Positions 1-7,681 of a DNA stretch of 16,321 nucleotides are shown here, in pieces. Below the pieces are notes generated by a model. It was not told where the DNA came from and did no database searches. It was given only the letters and a program-made list of their open reading frames with translations. Source of the DNA: Verrucomicrobiota bacterium (lineage in GTDB: Bacteria > Verrucomicrobiota > Verrucomicrobiia > Limisphaerales > UBA1096); NCBI GenBank assembly GCA_015658765.1, contig DQOE01000323.1, positions 1 to 16,321 on the forward strand. Reading direction: 5' to 3'. How positions within the stretch are numbered: the first letter of the stretch is position 1; every line of letters starts with the position of its first letter. The translations under genes and the position numbers were made by a program.

Positions 1-120
1 GTTGCGCTCCATGAATCGAATTCGCGAACGCTGCGAGCCGTCATCGGGCGCAACGGAACGGAACAACTGGGACAGGCGCCACCAGTCTATCCAAGACTTG
101 TTGCCCCTGGGGGAGGCCAT
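1..120 (-). CDS. Unrecognised protein, N-terminal 40 codons (partial)
   Basis: An open frame begins with ATG at 120, four bases after the coaC stop codon, and runs off the left edge of the window without a stop. The visible part begins MASPRGNKSWIDWWRLSQLF and is rich in Trp, Arg and Ser. It does not look like CoaB (no glycine-rich nucleotide-binding start), PriA or RpoZ, the genes that often follow gmk or coaC. Its position suggests the last visible member of the TPR-yicC-gmk-coaC operon. No good Shine-Dalgarno is seen; a GGAG lies about 19 bases upstream inside coaC. I do not recognise the family, and 40 codons are too few to exclude a chance open frame. Confidence 0.35.
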   Translation of the reverse strand, partial: MASPRGNKSWIDWWRLSQLFRSVAPDDGSQRSRIRFMERN

Positions 121-124
121 TTGA

Positions 125-688
125 TCAATCGTTTGCCTGCTCCAAACCGAGCAACTCAAGGGCGCGGTTGGCAATTCCGTCCACGGGCCAGAGCCGCCCG
201 ATGCCCTCATAACCACAGGACAACAGACCGTCGTCCGGCCCGACAAACACCGCGCCCCGCGCCGTCAGCGTCGCCACATTGGCCACGGTGGCGGGATGGC
301 GCCACATGCTCCCGTTCATCGCCGGGGCAACCAAAACCTTGGCTTCGGGCCGCAAAGCCAGCGCCACGCAGCCAAGCGCATCGTCGGCCAAGCCGTGAGC
401 CAGCTTAGCCAGAGTGTTGGCTGTCGCCGGGGCGATCAGCAGCAAGTCCGCCTCATCGGCGGCGCGGATGTGCGCGACCCCGGTTTCCTCCTCATCGTAC
501 AGGCTGGTGATCACCCGCCTGCGCGTGAGCGTCTGGAACGGAAGCGGCTTGACGAATTCCTGCGCGTCCCGTGTCAGCACCACATCCACCACGCACCCGG
601 CCTTGGTCAACAGACTGGCCAGGTCGATCGCCTTGTGAGCGGCGATCGAGCCGCTCACACCGAGCACGATTTTTTTGGATTCACTCAT
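125..688 (-). CDS. coaC: Phosphopantothenoylcysteine decarboxylase (CoaC flavoprotein)
   Basis: Cytosolic FMN enzyme of coenzyme A synthesis that decarboxylates 4'-phosphopantothenoylcysteine to 4'-phosphopantetheine. The 187-aa product has the full HFCD-flavoprotein pattern: N-terminal GVSGSIAAHKA (10-20), the active-site His73 in AHIRAADEADLLLIAPATAN, the PAMNGSMW motif (122-129) with Asn125, and the substrate-clamp Cys158 in LSCGYEGIGRL. Asn125 and Cys158 fall at the same numbers as in the CoaC half of E. coli Dfp. The protein ends after the decarboxylase domain, so this is a stand-alone CoaC and not the usual CoaBC fusion; a CoaB is not visible here. The ATG start overlaps the gmk stop by 8 bases, suggesting translational coupling. 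It could in principle be another HFCD flavoprotein (UbiX/EpiD-like), but the catalytic residues favour CoaC. Confidence 0.9.
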   Translation of the reverse strand: MSESKKIVLGVSGSIAAHKAIDLASLLTKAGCVVDVVLTRDAQEFVKPLPFQTLTRRRVITSLYDEEETGVAHIRAADEADLLLIAPATANTLAKLAHGLADDALGCVALALRPEAKVLVAPAMNGSMWRHPATVANVATLTARGAVFVGPDDGLLSCGYEGIGRLWPVDGIANRALELLGLEQAND

Positions 689-1307
689 CGGTCGATACAG
701 TTTCTCGCTTGGCCAGACGGGCGCGCTCGATGATCCCGAGCATCTGCCCGAGGTCGGCCTCCCTGGTTTGGCTGGTCAGCGTGTGATCAAATTTTTCAGC
801 CTGATCCATTTCATCCCTGGCGATGGCAAGGCGCTTGGCGATGATTTCATCCGAGTCGGTGCCCCGTCCGCGAAGCCGCTGCTCAAGCTCACCCAAGCTT
901 GCCGGACACAAAAAAACAGTGAGCAATGCCTCGTTCAAAACCGGGTCGTCCGCCGCCGCTTCGCGGATGGTCGCCGCGCCCTGCACGTCGATGTTGAGCA
1001 GCACGTCGCTCCCCTCGGCGAGTTTGGCCCGCAGCTCCGACTTCAGCACGCCGTAATGGTTCCCGTGCACGACGGCGTTCTCCAGAAACTCGCCGCCTTC
1101 GACTCTGCCGAGGAACTCATCCTCTCCGAGAAAATAATAATCGACGCCATCCAATTCGCCATCGCGCGGCTTGCGTGTGGTACAGGTCACCGCACGGCTC
1201 ACGCTTGGCAGGGCAGCGCGGACGTTGTCGCAAAGCGTGGTTTTGCCGGCCCCGGACGGGGCTGAGATCACCACGACAAGTGGCGTGCTGGAAACGGCGT
1301 CAGTCAC
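681..1307 (-). CDS. gmk: Guanylate kinase
   Basis: Cytosolic kinase converting GMP and ATP to GDP and ADP. The 208-aa product is of normal family length. The P-loop APSGAGKTT lies at 16-24. The GMP-binding segment follows as SRAVTCTTRKPRDGE (37-51) and GVDYYFL (54-60), then FLENAVVHGNHYG (74-86), the Walker-B-like LLNIDVQGA (103-111) and the lid Arg cluster near LEQRLRGRGT (141-150). The start is GTG at 1307, inside a GTGA overlap with the yicC stop, which argues for translational coupling. The yicC-gmk-coaC order is a well-known bacterial arrangement and supports all three calls. Confidence 0.96.
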   Translation of the reverse strand: MTDAVSSTPLVVVISAPSGAGKTTLCDNVRAALPSVSRAVTCTTRKPRDGELDGVDYYFLGEDEFLGRVEGGEFLENAVVHGNHYGVLKSELRAKLAEGSDVLLNIDVQGAATIREAAADDPVLNEALLTVFLCPASLGELEQRLRGRGTDSDEIIAKRLAIARDEMDQAEKFDHTLTSQTREADLGQMLGIIERARLAKRETVSTDE

Positions 1308-2188
1308 TCGATATTCTGAACTTGTTCACGGATTTTTTCCAACTCGGTTTTCAGGGTGACCACCTCGCTGGAAATATTGGCGTCGTTCGCCTTGGAGCCG
1401 ATCGTGTTGATTTCCCGAAACATTTCCTGAGCCAGAAAATCGAGCTTGCGACCCACTGGCACATTGTCGGACAGGCATTCCTCCAGTTGGACAAAGTGGC
1501 TCCTCAGCCGGGTCAATTCCTCGGTGATGTCCGTGCGATCCGTGTAATAGACAACCTCCCTAAGCAGGCGCTCATCGTCCATGTCGGGCACGTCGACGTT
1601 GGCATTGTTCAATCGTTCGACCAGTCGCTCCCGGTGGTGTTTCAGCACGTTCGGGGCGAGCTTGGCCACCCGCTTGACGACGCGGCGCAGCTTGCACAGG
1701 CGCTTGGCCAAGTCCCGGGCAAGGTTGGCTCCCTCCTTCTCGCGCATCGCCAGCAACCCCTCGAGCGCTTGGCTAAGCGCACGCTTTACCGGCGCACGAA
1801 ATGCCCTGGCATCGAGCGTTGGCTCAGAGGTTTCCAGCACACCGGGCAGGCGCAGGAGGCTGTCCAGCGAAAGGTTATCAGGGATCTTCAGCGACTTGGC
1901 CAACTTGGTCACTTCCGAACGGTACACCTTGGCTTGGGCCTCGTTGATGGCAACGGCAGAAGCGCGGTCCACGCCGGAACGCTGCAAAGCCACCCTGCCG
2001 CTGACTCGGCCCCGGGAAACCGAGGCGAGGATCAGGTCGCGCAAGTCGGACTCGATGAACTCCATCTCCGACGGGACACCCAGCGACACCTCGGCCTGTT
2101 TGCGATTCACCGAGTTCAACTCGACCGTAATGCGCGTGCCTTTAGCCGTGCATTCACCGCGCCCGTAACCGGTCATTGATTTCATCAT
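1304..2188 (-). CDS. yicC: YicC-family endoribonuclease
   Basis: 294-aa YicC/YloC protein. The family is reported to have endoribonuclease activity and to influence small-RNA stability. The signature N-terminus MKSMTGYGRGE is present, and the C-terminal DUF1732-type block is clear: LREVVYYTDRTDITEEL (209-225) and KLDFLAQEMFREINTIGSKA (248-267). The middle (about 150-200) is Lys/Arg-rich and helical. Two adjacent ATG codons (2188 and 2185) could start it; the second gives the classical MKSMTGYGR start. It follows the TPR gene by 12 bases and ends in a GTGA overlap with gmk. Assignment to the family is secure; which RNAs it cuts cannot be read from the sequence. Confidence 0.95.
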   Translation of the reverse strand: MMKSMTGYGRGECTAKGTRITVELNSVNRKQAEVSLGVPSEMEFIESDLRDLILASVSRGRVSGRVALQRSGVDRASAVAINEAQAKVYRSEVTKLAKSLKIPDNLSLDSLLRLPGVLETSEPTLDARAFRAPVKRALSQALEGLLAMREKEGANLARDLAKRLCKLRRVVKRVAKLAPNVLKHHRERLVERLNNANVDVPDMDDERLLREVVYYTDRTDITEELTRLRSHFVQLEECLSDNVPVGRKLDFLAQEMFREINTIGSKANDANISSEVVTLKTELEKIREQVQNIE

Positions 2189-2200
2189 TCCAGCGCCGCC

Positions 2201-3577
2201 CTATCCAAGGCTGGCGTAATAGGCATCCACCCGGTCGGCGACATCGCGATAGCCGATGTCGCGCTCGTAAATGAGCTTGAACTGCTCGATCGATTCCTCC
2301 GTCCGATCCATCGAGTCGAGCACGCAGCCGAGTTGGTAGTGCAAATCCATTTTTTCGTCGTCCATGATTTCCTTCTTATCGAGCGCCTTTTGCAGGGTGC
2401 CCGCCGCCATGTCGTTCATGCCGCGCTTGGCAAAGCACTTGCCCATGTGCATCAACGACGGGATTTCCTTGTGGGGATTGGCCTGCGAGCGCTGGAAGGA
2501 CTGGATCGCCGGGGTGATTTCGCCGGCCTCGAATTGCAGCACACCGAGGTCGTATCGCAGCGACAAGTCGGAGGGGTACATGTCGGACAAGCGCTGGATC
2601 TGCTCCATCTCAAACGCATTGCGCTCGACTTCCAGTTCGCCGGCATCGCCTTGGCCGGCCTGTTCAATCCGCCAGTCGAACTGCAACAGTTTCGTGTCCA
2701 CGATAGCCCGATCCACGGCGGCATCGGAGCGCAGGTTGGTCTTGTTGAACCGCTCGTAGTAGCCGACTGACTTGTCAAAATTCTTCACGCGGCTGTGCAG
2801 TTCCGCCAGCGAGCGAATGAGCTTCAGGTTCTCCGGCTCGTCCACCAACCGCTGCTCGTACTCCTTGATAAGGTTCTCGGCTGTGGACTCCTGCTCGGAA
2901 CGCCGGTTCTCCTGCTCGAGCAACACCGCCTCTGCCTCGTCCTTCAGCACCGCGCGGTAGTCGGACTCACCGGAGGCGACCTTGTCGTAGCCGCCCTCGG
3001 ACAGGGTTCGGCTGGCCGTCAGGTTCTTGGACAACTGCAGCACCTCCTGGTCGCCGGGGTGCGCCTTGGCCAATGCCGTGCAGGTTTCCTCCGCCTTGGC
3101 CACGTCGCCGTTATTCACCAACGCCTGACAGTATCGCATGGTGTTGGCCTTGTCATCCGGGTGCTTCTGCATGACAAGATCCCAGGCGAACAGCGCCGTG
3201 CGCGGGAACCCGGCCGCAGTGGCGGCATCCGCCAAAAGCTTGTTGCCCATCACGCTGTATGGGTCGTCATTCAGGACCTGCTCGGCTACCTCGATCGCCT
3301 CAAGCGGATCCTTTTTCAACGCCAACTGGCCCTTCGGCAAAAGCGACGTCGAAGTCGTCTTGCCGAACATCTTGAAGAGGCCGCTCTTCTTGCCGGAACG
3401 CTTGAACTGGTTGAGCCGTAGGGCCTCGCGGCACTCGAAAAACCCCGGCTCACGCCGTAGCGCCTGCTCGAAGAGCTTGGTCGCGTAGTCGAGATTGTCC
3501 TTTCGCAGCGCGGTGATCCCCTTCTCAAAATACTCTCGAGCCTGAGGTTGTACCTCTTTTTTTGTCTTTTCCGGCAT
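2201..3577 (-). CDS. Tetratricopeptide repeat protein
   Basis: 458-aa protein built largely of TPR-like helical pairs. Recognisable units include residues 13-47 (AREYFEKGITALRKDNLDYA, then LFEQALRREPG), about 92-138, 142-175, 338-372 and 374-400, and a final unit around 411-440. A Lys/Gly-rich insert (58-75, SGKKSGLFKMFGKTT) interrupts the first repeats. A charged, probably coiled segment lies near 205-245. There is no signal peptide or membrane segment, so it is probably a cytoplasmic scaffold. It is the first gene of the minus-strand operon leading to yicC, gmk and coaC. It has one of the few convincing Shine-Dalgarno sequences in this window, GGAAGG nine bases before ATG. Partner proteins and precise role are unknown. 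Confidence 0.85.
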   Translation of the reverse strand: MPEKTKKEVQPQAREYFEKGITALRKDNLDYATKLFEQALRREPGFFECREALRLNQFKRSGKKSGLFKMFGKTTSTSLLPKGQLALKKDPLEAIEVAEQVLNDDPYSVMGNKLLADAATAAGFPRTALFAWDLVMQKHPDDKANTMRYCQALVNNGDVAKAEETCTALAKAHPGDQEVLQLSKNLTASRTLSEGGYDKVASGESDYRAVLKDEAEAVLLEQENRRSEQESTAENLIKEYEQRLVDEPENLKLIRSLAELHSRVKNFDKSVGYYERFNKTNLRSDAAVDRAIVDTKLLQFDWRIEQAGQGDAGELEVERNAFEMEQIQRLSDMYPSDLSLRYDLGVLQFEAGEITPAIQSFQRSQANPHKEIPSLMHMGKCFAKRGMNDMAAGTLQKALDKKEIMDDEKMDLHYQLGCVLDSMDRTEESIEQFKLIYERDIGYRDVADRVDAYYASLG

Positions 3578-3595
3578 TCCCTAAAACCTTCCCGA

Positions 3596-3624
3596 ATCGT
3601 ACCGACAAACCCCAATTGATGCAA
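3596..3624 (-). promoter_or_regulatory. Possible sigma-70 promoter of the TPR-yicC-gmk-coaC operon
   Basis: On the minus strand, TTGCAT (3624-3619) and TACGAT (3601-3596) are separated by 17 bases. Transcription would begin near 3589, leaving a short leader that holds the GGAAGG ribosome site before ATG 3577. The -35 matches the consensus only at TTG, so this is a weak call supported by spacing and position. Confidence 0.33.
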
Positions 3625-3649
3625 ACAACCTCCCGCCCGCGCTTCGCGG

Positions 3650-3678
3650 TTGCCCTGTTTGGGAGGGTCGTGTACAAC
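3650..3678 (+). promoter_or_regulatory. Possible sigma-70 promoter of grpE-dnaJ-rsmE
   Basis: TTGCCC (3650-3655) and TACAAC (3673-3678) are separated by 17 bases, upstream of the grpE ATG at 3707. The -10 matches four of six consensus positions. No CIRCE element (TTAGCACTC-N9-GAGTGCTAA) and no clear heat-shock sigma-32 box is seen between the divergent genes. Confidence 0.33.
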
Positions 3679-3706
3679 ATTTGCCGCCGGTTATCGGCAG
3701 ACATCC

Positions 3707-4390
3707 ATGAGCAGGGAAGCCAAAGAGGAAAACCAAGACACCACCCAAATCGAGATCAACGACTCGGAGGAGAAAGACAATAACGCCCCGTCCACACCGG
3801 ATCAGCAAAGCCAAGCGCCCGACCCGGCGGACGAGGAACCTGAGCCCGCTGAAACCGAACCTGAAGAGGAGGAGGAACTCCCCCCGCCGACCCCGGAGGA
3901 AGTCAAGGAGCTTCGACAACAGGCGGCCAAGGCGGAGGAGTTTTATGACCGGCTTCAGCGCCAGGTCGCCGAGGCCGACAATCTGCGCAAGCGCTTGGCC
4001 AAGGAGAAGCAGGATGCCGTCCGCTACGCCAACGAGTCCCTCATCGAGCAACTGCTCCCCACGATGGACAGTTTCGAGATGGCCATGTCAGCCGTCCGGA
4101 ACGCGGATGACAGCACAATCGACTCGCTGAAGACCGGCATCGAGATGGTTCACGCCCAACTCAAGCGAACGCTCGAGGAGGTCGGGCTTGTTGAAATCGA
4201 CGCCACCGGCCAAACATTCGACCCTTCCCAACACGAAGCCGTGTCCCGCAAGAAAACCGACGAGGCCGACGAGGGCACCGTGATCGAGCAAACCCGCAAA
4301 GGCTACCGGCTGAAGGATCGCCTCCTGCGGGCTGCCTCCGTTGTCGTGGCCGCCCCCTCCGGGGAGGCCGAGGAAGCCAACGAGCAATAA
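3707..4390 (+). CDS. grpE: Nucleotide exchange factor GrpE
   Basis: Nucleotide exchange factor of the DnaK (Hsp70) chaperone; releases ADP from DnaK. The 227-aa product has a long acidic, Pro/Glu-rich disordered N-terminus (1-62), then the coiled-coil dimerisation helix (63-110, including [20 protein letters not shown]) and the C-terminal beta-domain with [10 protein letters not shown] (171-180) and [17 protein letters not shown] (199-215). The frame is open for 19 codons upstream, to an in-frame ATG at 3650. I choose ATG 3707 because the extra residues are not family-like and would overlap the proposed promoter. No Shine-Dalgarno precedes it. dnaJ follows after two bases. dnaK is not in the window. 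Confidence 0.95.
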   Translation: MSREAKEENQDTTQIEINDSEEKDNNAPSTPDQQSQAPDPADEEPEPAETEPEEEEELPPPTPEEVKELRQQAAKAEEFYDRLQRQVAEADNLRKRLAKEKQDAVRYANESLIEQLLPTMDSFEMAMSAVRNADDSTIDSLKTGIEMVHAQLKRTLEEVGLVEIDATGQTFDPSQHEAVSRKKTDEADEGTVIEQTRKGYRLKDRLLRAASVVVAAPSGEAEEANEQ

Positions 4391-4392
4391 GC

Positions 4393-5532
4393 ATGGCCAA
4401 GCGCGATTACTACGAGGTGCTGGGCATCAGCAAGGGTGCCTCCGCTGATGAAATCAAAAAAGCCTACCGCAAGCTCGCCGTCAAATATCATCCTGACAAG
4501 AATCCCGACAACAAGGAGGCCGAGGAGAAATTCAAGGAAATCGGTGAAGCCTACGAGGCGCTGAGCGATCCCGAGAAAAAATCGGCCTACGACCAGTTTG
4601 GCCACGCCGCGTTCGGCGCGGGTTCCCGGGCCAGTCGCGGCGGCGGCGGGTTTCACGATCCGTTCGACATTTTCCGGGAGGTGTTCAGCGGCGGCGGCGG
4701 CGGCGGCGTTTTTGAGGATTTGTTCGGCGGCGGCGGCCAACGCAGTTCCTCCGGCCCGTCGCGCGGCTCCGATCTGCGCTACGACATGGAGTTGACATTC
4801 GAGGAAGCCGTCCACGGTTGCGAAAAGGAAATCCGCCTCAGCAAACTCGACTCCTGTGATTCCTGCAAAGGCAGCGGTGCAGCGGACGGCGGACGGCGCT
4901 CGACCTGCGGCACCTGCAACGGCCGCGGGCAAGTCGTCCAGTCGCAGGGCTTCTTCAGCGTGGCGCAGACTTGTCCCCGATGCCACGGCAGCGGTGCCTC
5001 CATCGACAAGCCATGCCCCAAGTGCAACGGCGAGGGGCGCCGCGACAAGTCCAGCAAAGTCACCATCCGCGTCCCGGCCGGCGTCGATACCGGCGCGCGG
5101 TTGCGCTCAACCGGCAACGGCGAGGCCGGCATTCACGGCGGCAAACCGGGCGACCTGTACGTCGTGCTGCACGTGAAGGAGCATGAGATTTTCGAGCGCG
5201 ACGGCGACGACCTGCAGTGCGAAGTGCCCGTTAGCTTTGTGCAGTCAACGCTTGGCTCGGAGATCCAGGTGCCCACCCTCAACGGGAGCGCCCGAATCAA
5301 TGTGCCTCCCGGAACCCAGTCCGGAACCATCCTGCGGCTTCGGGGTAAAGGTGTCAAAAACGTGCAGGGCTACGGGCACGGCGACCTGCACGTGCGGGTC
5401 ATCGTCGAGGTGCCGACCCGCCTGAACGCGGAGCAGAAGGCCAAGCTAAGCGAGTTCGGCGAACTCTGCGACGACCGCGTCAACCCCATGCGCGGCTCCT
5501 TCTTCGAGAAGACCAGGAAGTTTTTCACCTAG
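4393..5532 (+). CDS. dnaJ: Chaperone DnaJ (Hsp40, type I)
   Basis: J-domain co-chaperone that stimulates DnaK ATPase and delivers substrates. Domains in order over 379 aa: J domain (4-68) with HPD at 33-35; Gly/Phe-rich linker (71-116) with Gly runs encoded by GGC repeats; zinc domain with four CXXCXGXG motifs (CDSCKGSG 155, CGTCNGRG 172, CPRCHGSG 194, CPKCNGEG 208); and C-terminal substrate-binding beta domains from about 220, ending [10 protein letters not shown]. This is a complete type I DnaJ. It begins two bases after the grpE stop, so translation is probably coupled, and rsmE follows after 14 bases. Confidence 0.97.
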   Translation: MAKRDYYEVLGISKGASADEIKKAYRKLAVKYHPDKNPDNKEAEEKFKEIGEAYEALSDPEKKSAYDQFGHAAFGAGSRASRGGGGFHDPFDIFREVFSGGGGGGVFEDLFGGGGQRSSSGPSRGSDLRYDMELTFEEAVHGCEKEIRLSKLDSCDSCKGSGAADGGRRSTCGTCNGRGQVVQSQGFFSVAQTCPRCHGSGASIDKPCPKCNGEGRRDKSSKVTIRVPAGVDTGARLRSTGNGEAGIHGGKPGDLYVVLHVKEHEIFERDGDDLQCEVPVSFVQSTLGSEIQVPTLNGSARINVPPGTQSGTILRLRGKGVKNVQGYGHGDLHVRVIVEVPTRLNAEQKAKLSEFGELCDDRVNPMRGSFFEKTRKFFT

Positions 5533-5546
5533 TCATCCCCAGTTTC

Positions 5547-6296
5547 ATGCACCGATTTTTCATCCCCCCGGAGGAGTGCCATAACAACCCGCTTCGCCTC
5601 TCCCCGGCGGAATCCAAGCACGCTCGCTCGGTGCTGCGTCTGCGCGAGGGGGATCGTGTTGTCGTGCTGAACGGCGCTGGAAAGGAACTGCTCTGCCAGG
5701 CGGCGGAGGCTCGCAACGACTCGACAACACTGGAGATCATCCAGGAAAACAGCATCCCCCCCCTGCCCTTCGAGATCACGCTTTACCAAGCCGTGGCCAA
5801 GGGCAAGGCGATGGATTTTATTGTGCAAAAAGCAACCGAACTCGGCGCGCACCGGGTCGTGCCGGTGCTGTCCGAGCGCTCCGTGCCGGGTTGGGACGAC
5901 GCCAAGACAGCGGCCAAGGTCGAGAAATGGCGCAGCATCTGCATCGAGTCGATCAAGCAATGCGGCTCCGCATGGCTGCCCAGGCTTGAGCTGCCAATGA
6001 CGCCCAAAGCAGCCCTGGATGATGCGCGCCAATCCGATCTCTCGCTGATCGCCACGCTGCAACCCGACGCAAAACACCCCCGCGAACAAATCGACGCCCA
6101 CACCGCCGAGCACGGCCAAGCGCCGGGCAAACTGGCGATCTGGGTCGGGCCGGAAGGCGACTACACGCCGGCGGAAATCAACACCATCCGCACAGGTGCC
6201 CAGCCGATCACGCTTGGCCCGCTTGTGCTCCGCAGCGAGACCGCCGCCATCTACTGCCTCGCCGTGCTCAACTACGAACTGCAGGCACGCCAATAA
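5547..6296 (+). CDS. rsmE: 16S rRNA (uracil-1498-N3)-methyltransferase RsmE
   Basis: SPOUT-class methyltransferase that makes m3U1498 in 16S rRNA using S-adenosylmethionine. The 249-aa product has the N-terminal PUA-like domain (MHRFFIPPEE, then HARSVLRLREGDRVVVLNG at 25-43). The trefoil-knot domain follows, with YQAVAKGKAMDFIVQKATEL (80-99), the SAM loop WVGPEGDYTPAE (199-210) and LGPLVLRSETAAIYCLAVLN (223-242), all family hallmarks. Placement just downstream of dnaJ is common in bacteria. The ATG at 5547 has no Shine-Dalgarno. The gene ends nine bases from the convergent sugar isomerase gene. Confidence 0.95.
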   Translation: MHRFFIPPEECHNNPLRLSPAESKHARSVLRLREGDRVVVLNGAGKELLCQAAEARNDSTTLEIIQENSIPPLPFEITLYQAVAKGKAMDFIVQKATELGAHRVVPVLSERSVPGWDDAKTAAKVEKWRSICIESIKQCGSAWLPRLELPMTPKAALDDARQSDLSLIATLQPDAKHPREQIDAHTAEHGQAPGKLAIWVGPEGDYTPAEINTIRTGAQPITLGPLVLRSETAAIYCLAVLNYELQARQ

Positions 6297-6305
6297 GCGC
6301 TTGGT

Positions 6306-7118
6306 TTACGCGGAGGCTTCCCTCATGTAGCGCAGACTCTCGCGGGCGATCGTCTCGGGGCCTTCCTCGAAGTCAAACACCTCCACCGACACAAAGCCGC
6401 CGTAGCCGACTTCCTTCAGCGCACCAAAGATCGGCTTAAAATCGACATCGCCAAAACCCGGCCCCTTGAGGTTGGCGTCGTTGGCGTGGAAGTAAGCGAA
6501 ATTCGGATGCGAGTCGCGGATGATATCCGGTATCGGCTTGGGGTCGGAACACATCGCCTTCACGTCGAGGATAATCTTGAAGGCGTCACTGTCGAACTGC
6601 CGAATGAACTCGATGCCCTTTGCAGCCGTGTTCACGAAATCCGTCTCGGACGGAGCCAACGGCTCGAAGCAAATCGTCACCCCCTTGTCTTCCGCCAACT
6701 TGACCGACGGAACAAACGTCTCCCTCGCTAACTCCCACGCCTGCTCAAAGCTGACTCCCGGCAGCAGATTGCGCTGCTTGGGCGAGCCGACGACAATCGC
6801 CTCGCCGCCGAGGTCGGCGCAAAACTTCACCAACTCACAAAAGTAATCCGACGTTTTGCTGCGAACCGCCGGGTCGGTGTGCGTCATGTACATGCCCTCG
6901 GTATTGATGAGCACCCAGTGTACCGCCGAGATTCCGATGCCGCTGTCGGCGGCGACGTCGCGAATCCGATACCGCTCCGCCACCGGCACATCGGTCACAT
7001 ACTGCGCCAGCGTGAACGGCGCAATCTCAATGGCATCGTAACCCGTGTCGGCGACAAACTTGATGGAGTCGTCAATCGCCCAACCCTCGAAAACCTCATT
7101 ACAAATGGCAAACTTCAT
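6306..7118 (-). CDS. Sugar phosphate isomerase/epimerase (xylose isomerase-like TIM barrel)
   Basis: 270-aa AP-endonuclease-2 / xylose-isomerase-like TIM barrel. Likely divalent-metal ligands at the ends of barrel strands are Glu152 (CFEPLAPSETDF), Asp185 (IILDVKAM), His211 (YFHANDAN) and Glu246 (VSVEVFDF), matching the Glu-Asp-His-Glu layout of the D-tagatose 3-epimerase / hydroxypyruvate isomerase group. The N-terminus MKFAICNEVFEGW is family-like and supports ATG 7118. The protein is probably cytosolic. Exact sugar substrate is not readable. It is monocistronic, convergent with rsmE, and its upstream side opens into the AT-rich gap. No Shine-Dalgarno is seen. Confidence 0.85.
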   Translation of the reverse strand: MKFAICNEVFEGWAIDDSIKFVADTGYDAIEIAPFTLAQYVTDVPVAERYRIRDVAADSGIGISAVHWVLINTEGMYMTHTDPAVRSKTSDYFCELVKFCADLGGEAIVVGSPKQRNLLPGVSFEQAWELARETFVPSVKLAEDKGVTICFEPLAPSETDFVNTAAKGIEFIRQFDSDAFKIILDVKAMCSDPKPIPDIIRDSHPNFAYFHANDANLKGPGFGDVDFKPIFGALKEVGYGGFVSVEVFDFEEGPETIARESLRYMREASA

Positions 7119-7138
7119 TTTAGTGATGCGTTACAAGG

Positions 7139-7215
7139 GACGCAGATGAACACAACCAGAGTAACTTTTCAGTCTAATTCCAAATGTTTTTGAGAATGAG
7201 ACAAAGATGAACGCG
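7139..7215. repeat. Imperfect direct repeat, GACNNAGATGAACNCN
   Basis: GACGCAGATGAACACA (7139-7154) recurs as GACAAAGATGAACGCG (7200-7215), starting 61 bases later and identical at 12 of 16 positions. Both lie in the non-coding AT-rich gap between the sugar isomerase and the GxxExxY remnant. Function unknown; it may be a remnant of an imported segment. Confidence 0.5.
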
Positions 7216-7250
7216 GATCGCGGGATTTCCGGATGAAAATTAGATTGTGA

Positions 7251-7288
7251 GAATTTGCCTCCAATTACTTCCTGTAATTGTCAAATTC
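7251..7288. repeat. Strong AT-rich stem-loop at the 3' end of the GxxExxY remnant
   Basis: Two nested inverted repeats form one hairpin. The inner stem is CAATTAC (7262-7268) with GTAATTG (7274-7280) around the 5-base loop TTCCT. The outer stem is GAATTTG (7251-7257) with CAAATTC (7282-7288). A small asymmetric bulge (CCTC against T) separates the two, giving 14 base pairs in all. The inner stem covers the stop of the minus-strand pseudogene frame. It may be the old gene's transcription end structure, but no long T run follows it on either strand. Confidence 0.6.
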
Positions 7289-7632
7289 CTTTCGCTTGAT
7301 TTCTGGTTTTGTGCCGAGATTTAGCAACAGGCTAACTTCGTACTCCGTTGCTTTCATATAATTCAACAACCGGGCCTCATCCTTGTCAATCAACTGCTTG
7401 CTCGATTTCAATTTCACGAGAACAAGATTCTCCACGACAACATCCGCAAAGTATTCCCCAACAAGAATTCCTCGTATCGAACATCAACCCGTTCCTGTTG
7501 TTTGACGGCTAATTGCGTTTTTCCAAGTTCATGAACCAAAGCATTTTCATAAACCTTCTCCAAGAACCCAAAACCAAGCGTGTTGTAAACCACGTAGAAG
7601 GCTTTGATCACTTTTTCTGTTAATTCCTGATG
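7265..7632 (-). pseudogene. GxxExxY family protein, frameshifted
   Basis: The minus-strand frame from about 7632 reads HQELTEKVIKAF (no ATG; an in-frame TAA lies at 7641-7639), then VVYNTLGFGFLEKVYENALV, which carries the GxxExxY signature GFLEKVY. Near 7460, in YEEFLLGNT, the frame is lost. Reading the next frame recovers the rest of the family: VGEYFADVVVENLVLVKLKS, then a segment with LLNYMKAT, then SLLLNLGTKPEIKRKEFDNY, ending at TAA 7267-7265. A single-base loss near 7460 explains the break. The original start codon also seems missing; the first usable start is GTG 7611. The family is a small, PD-(D/E)XK-like protein of uncertain role, often found in AT-rich accessory DNA. A sequencing error at the shift cannot be excluded, but the missing start supports true decay. 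Confidence 0.82.
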
Positions 7633-7681
7633 TTCAAATTATATAATAACACAATGAGTATCAACAAGAAGTAAAATCCAT

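Larger units (their letters stand above)
7119..7681. other. AT-rich gap between sugar isomerase and purine nucleoside phosphorylase
   Basis: About 560 bases clearly richer in A and T than the flanks. It holds only the frameshifted GxxExxY remnant, the 14-bp stem-loop and an imperfect 16-bp direct repeat. It contains no copy of the TTGGCCAA palindrome that is frequent in the flanking genes. The composition suggests an imported segment. No transposase, terminal inverted repeat or target-site duplication was found. Confidence 0.6.

Noticed and set aside
1175..2179. Open frame of 334 codons on the plus strand
   Set aside because: Antisense to yicC and the start of gmk; low-complexity composition and no recognisable domain.
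3650..3706. N-terminal extension of GrpE from an upstream ATG
   Set aside because: The 19 extra residues are not family-like and overlap the proposed promoter; ATG 3707 fits better.
3578..3706. CIRCE (HrcA) operator before grpE
   Set aside because: I looked for TTAGCACTC-N9-GAGTGCTAA and found no match on either strand.
4303..4986. Minus-strand open frame of 227 codons opposite dnaJ
   Set aside because: Ala/Gly-rich complement of the dnaJ Gly-rich linker; no independent support.
5529..6293. Minus-strand open frame of 254 codons opposite rsmE
   Set aside because: rsmE has all family motifs on the plus strand; the opposite frame is a shadow.
6294..6308. Terminator between rsmE and the sugar isomerase
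   Set aside because: Only a short AAGCGCTT palindrome and TTT are present; too weak to call a terminator.
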